Shown here: one piece after another, positions 5,625 to 7,769 of the stretch
Layout of the letters: each line of letters begins with the position of its first letter
Position numbering within the stretch: the first letter of the stretch is position 1
From: Rhodospirillaceae bacterium
GTDB lineage: Bacteria; Pseudomonadota; Alphaproteobacteria; Rhodospirillales; Magnetovibrionaceae
Direction: 5' to 3'
DNA: 7,769 nt
Assembly: GCA_029881835.1 (NCBI GenBank)
Contig: JAOULV010000054.1
Location: forward strand, 1-7,769
Position numbers and translations under genes: made by a program
The notes under the pieces: model-generated
The model's input: only the letters and a program-made list of their open reading frames with translations
Database searches by the model: none
What the model was told of the DNA's origin: nothing

Positions 5625-5762
5625 TTTTAAAACACCATAAAAGTTAATATCTAAATATGCTTGGTATACCCAACCTGATATTGTCCCCATAATTAATAGG
5701 GCAATATAGATATAAATAGAACCCCTTTCGACGGTCCCATATATATATTATTAGGAAATGCC
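5625..5762 (-). other. AT-rich cheA-cheY spacer with hairpin
   Basis: These 138 bases separate the cheA stop from the cheY start and carry no gene. In several related che operons a cheW lies here. On the minus strand ATGGGACC (5733-5740) pairs with GGTTCTAT (5716-5723), eight pairs including two G-U, around a 9-base loop, just after an alternating AT run. The bases after the stem are TTATATC rather than a T-run, so this looks like a processing or stability hairpin or a weak attenuator. A loose promoter match for cheY, TTGGGT-N17-ATATTA, lies at about 5644-5672. Its quality is poor. Confidence 0.4.
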
Positions 5763-7769
5763 CTAAACTGTCACGCTGGCAACCGTATGGGCCAGGGAAC
5801 GAACCAGTTCATCGCGGTCAGCCTTGGCCACATAATCGCTAAATCCAGCAGCCCGGCCACGCTCGAAATCCTCGTCCGTTGTTCTGGCAGAAAGGGCAAC
5901 CATTGGGGTGGTGCCCCAACGTTGGTCTTTTCTGACTTCATTGGCGAATTGGAAGCCATCCATTTCCGGCATCTCAATATCACTGATGATGACGTCAAAT
6001 TTCACTCCGCGCTCACGCAGGGCAAGGGCCTCGGTCGCACCCTCAACCGTTGTTACCTTGAATCCTGCAACCGAGAGTATCGGTGAAAGCAGATTGCGGA
6101 AAAACGGGCTATCGTCAACAAGCAACGCACGCTTGCCATGGATATTAGCACCCTCGCCTTCGCCCGAACCAAACCAGTCAGAAAATGCTTTGGTCAGATA
6201 AAAACCAGCGTCAATTACATCGGTAGCATGGCCATCAATAACCGCTGAACCAATCAACCCTTCGTAGTTTGAAGAAATTTCCACTTTTAAGCGGTCTTCA
6301 ACAATATCGACGATATCGTCAACCACCAAGCCCATGGAGCGTTCTTTTTCCGAAAATACCAATACCGCTTGGCGGCCTTCGGTTTTCCATTGGTGGTCTG
6401 TATTGAACGGTATCAGGGGCATAAGCTGCCCGCGGTACTGAACCATGTGCTCGCCGTGGGAAACCTCAACATCGGCCATATCGATTTCTTCGAGGCGCGC
6501 CACAAGCGCCAGCGGTACCGCCTTTAGTTCGTTTCCGCCGGCACGGAATATCAGCATTGAAGCCCGTTCATCGGATTCAGACGTAACGTCCTTGGTTTGT
6601 GTTTCTGCTGTTTCTGCCCCTCCACCATCGCCGGTTGAGGCTGCAATGCCATTAGGGTCAAGGATCATAATAACCGATCCATCACCAAGAATGGTATTGC
6701 CGGAATAAAACGGAATATCGCGCAGAACCGGTGACGTTGGTTTTACAACAATTTCTTCGGTATCAAATACCCGATCAACGATTATACCAAATGTGTATGT
6801 ACCAACTTGGGTAACAATGATGAACATTTCTTCATCGCTGTGAATGTCGCGATCTTTGGGGCTAGAAAGTTTTAACAAATCGCCCAGATGCACAAGCGGT
6901 AACAAACGGTTACGCAGACGCAAAACCGGGCTTTCGTTTATTATTTCGATATTGAATTCAGAACGGCTTGATGCGCGAACCAGTTCAAGAACACTGATTT
7001 GCGGTACGGCAAATTTTTCGCCGCAACTTTCAACAATAAGCCCGGCAACAATAGCCAGCGTTAGTGGAATTTTAATGGTAAAGGTTGTGCCAACCCCTTC
7101 GGTGGATTTAAGCTCGATCGCGCCACCGATTTTTTCAATGTTGGTACGCACAACGTCCATGCCGACACCACGGCCAGAAACAGACGTTACTTTTTCGGCG
7201 GTAGAGAACCCTGCCTTAAAGATATACTGCTGGATTTGCGTATCTGACATACCTTCGAGTTCGGTGTCCGTTGCAAGGCCGTTTTCCAGACATTTCTGCC
7301 GGATACGATCCATATTCAGACCTTTGCCATCGTCGCGGATCTGGATAATGATGTGTCCACCTTCGTGGAACGCGTCCAAAACGATTGTCCCGGTTTCAGG
7401 CTTGCCCGCCGCCAAACGCCCTGCGGTATCTTCAAGGCCATGATCGGCCGAGTTGCGCACCATGTGGGTAAGCGGATCTTTGATAAGGTCAAGAACCTGA
7501 CGGTCAAGTTCGGTTTCGGCACCAATCATTTGCAGGTCGATTTTTTTGCCTGTTTCAATTGCCAAATCACGAACAATACGCGGAAGCTTAGACCACGCAT
7601 TGCCAATCGGTTGCATACGGGTTTTCATCACCCCTTCTTGCAGGTCCGATGTAATGTGACTTAGGCGCTGAATAGGAACGGTGAATTCGCTGTCTTCGTA
7701 TCCGCGCGCCATCTGTAAAAGCTGGTTGCGTGTAAGAACCATTTCGGAAACCAGCGTCATCAGGTTTTC
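5763..7769 (-). CDS. cheA: Chemotaxis hybrid histidine kinase CheA with two CheW-like domains and receiver (5' end missing)
   Basis: CheA is the kinase of the chemoreceptor array; it passes phosphate to CheY and CheB. The window holds the C-terminal 668 codons. The frame is open to the edge, so the phospho-accepting HPt and P2 domains lie outside. Counting from Met at 7758-7760: dimerisation helices (about 1-60, beginning LVSEMVLTRNQLLQ); ATP-binding domain with N box HMVRNSADHGLE (99-110), G1 DDGKGL (143-148), F box FKAGFSTAEK (181-190) and G2 GRGVGMDVV (196-204); first CheW-like domain (about 236-372); an acidic/Thr-rich linker (375-400); second CheW-like domain (about 401-530); and a receiver (543-660) with D549/D550, phospho-acceptor D594, S624 and K646. 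All active-site residues are present. CheA-receiver fusions (CheAY) are known in Rhodospirillum centenum and relatives. It heads the unit cheA-cheY-cheB-cheR; its stop is TAG. Confidence 0.96.
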   Translation of the reverse strand, partial: ENLMTLVSEMVLTRNQLLQMARGYEDSEFTVPIQRLSHITSDLQEGVMKTRMQPIGNAWSKLPRIVRDLAIETGKKIDLQMIGAETELDRQVLDLIKDPLTHMVRNSADHGLEDTAGRLAAGKPETGTIVLDAFHEGGHIIIQIRDDGKGLNMDRIRQKCLENGLATDTELEGMSDTQIQQYIFKAGFSTAEKVTSVSGRGVGMDVVRTNIEKIGGAIELKSTEGVGTTFTIKIPLTLAIVAGLIVESCGEKFAVPQISVLELVRASSRSEFNIEIINESPVLRLRNRLLPLVHLGDLLKLSSPKDRDIHSDEEMFIIVTQVGTYTFGIIVDRVFDTEEIVVKPTSPVLRDIPFYSGNTILGDGSVIMILDPNGIAASTGDGGGAETAETQTKDVTSESDERASMLIFRAGGNELKAVPLALVARLEEIDMADVEVSHGEHMVQYRGQLMPLIPFNTDHQWKTEGRQAVLVFSEKERSMGLVVDDIVDIVEDRLKVEISSNYEGLIGSAVIDGHATDVIDAGFYLTKAFSDWFGSGEGEGANIHGKRALLVDDSPFFRNLLSPILSVAGFKVTTVEGATEALALRERGVKFDVIISDIEMPEMDGFQFANEVRKDQRWGTTPMVALSARTTDEDFERGRAAGFSDYVAKADRDELVRSLAHTVASVTV

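Noticed and set aside
5625..5690. Longer cheY starting at ATG 5688-5690
   Set aside because: The added 22 residues precede a complete receiver beginning MKSCLIVDD and are unlike CheY proteins.
6844..7443. 199-residue plus-strand open frame inside cheA
   Set aside because: It is antisense to conserved kinase and CheW-like domains, is Ser/Arg/Pro-rich as expected of a codon-complement shadow, and has no ribosome-binding site or family match.
1..7769. CRISPR array, insertion sequence, tRNA or prophage remnant
   Set aside because: No regularly spaced repeats, transposase-like frame, terminal repeats or tRNA cloverleaf were seen; nearly all sequence is explained by motility genes.

Overview
The window is a motility and cell-cycle-regulator locus from an alphaproteobacterium. 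The strongest taxonomic sign is a near-textbook CtrA at 2398-3108. The CheA form (kinase, two CheW-like domains and a C-terminal receiver), the CheY type and the cheYBR-ctrA-fliI order suggest a Rhodospirillales-like group. The DNA is AT-leaning by eye, with AT-rich spacers, so a high-GC Magnetospirillum or Azospirillum type is less likely. Genus cannot be fixed from the sequence alone.

Layout, right to left on the minus strand: the 3' part of cheA (5763-7769, running off the window end), cheY (5259-5624), cheB (4017-5192) and cheR (3183-4016). These look like one transcription unit. cheB and cheR abut exactly, and the cheA-cheY spacer is AT-rich with one hairpin. ctrA (2398-3108) lies on the plus strand, convergent with cheR, and a near-perfect bidirectional terminator separates them (3145-3181). 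ctrA is divergent from fliI (769-2115, minus). Their 282-bp shared upstream region holds two GANTC sites, a TTAACCAT CtrA-type half-site overlapping a possible -10, and a 15-bp dyad. fliJ (148-606, minus) follows fliI but is separated from it by about 160 bp carrying two terminator-like hairpins. Nothing convincing is coded in bases 1-147.

How they work together: CheA autophosphorylates in receptor arrays and passes phosphate to CheY (motor control) and CheB (receptor demethylation), while CheR methylates receptors. FliI is the flagellar type III export ATPase and FliJ its central-stalk partner. CtrA is the response regulator that drives flagellar and chemotaxis genes in many alphaproteobacteria, so its position between the two motility blocks fits that role.

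I see no mobile element, CRISPR array, RNA gene or new multi-gene system. The best leads are: (1) fliJ probably starts upstream of its first GTG at a non-ATG/GTG/TTG codon; (2) a terminator-like hairpin sits directly against the fliJ ribosome-binding site; (3) the ctrA/fliI control region; and (4) a CheA carrying two CheW-like domains with no cheW gene beside it.
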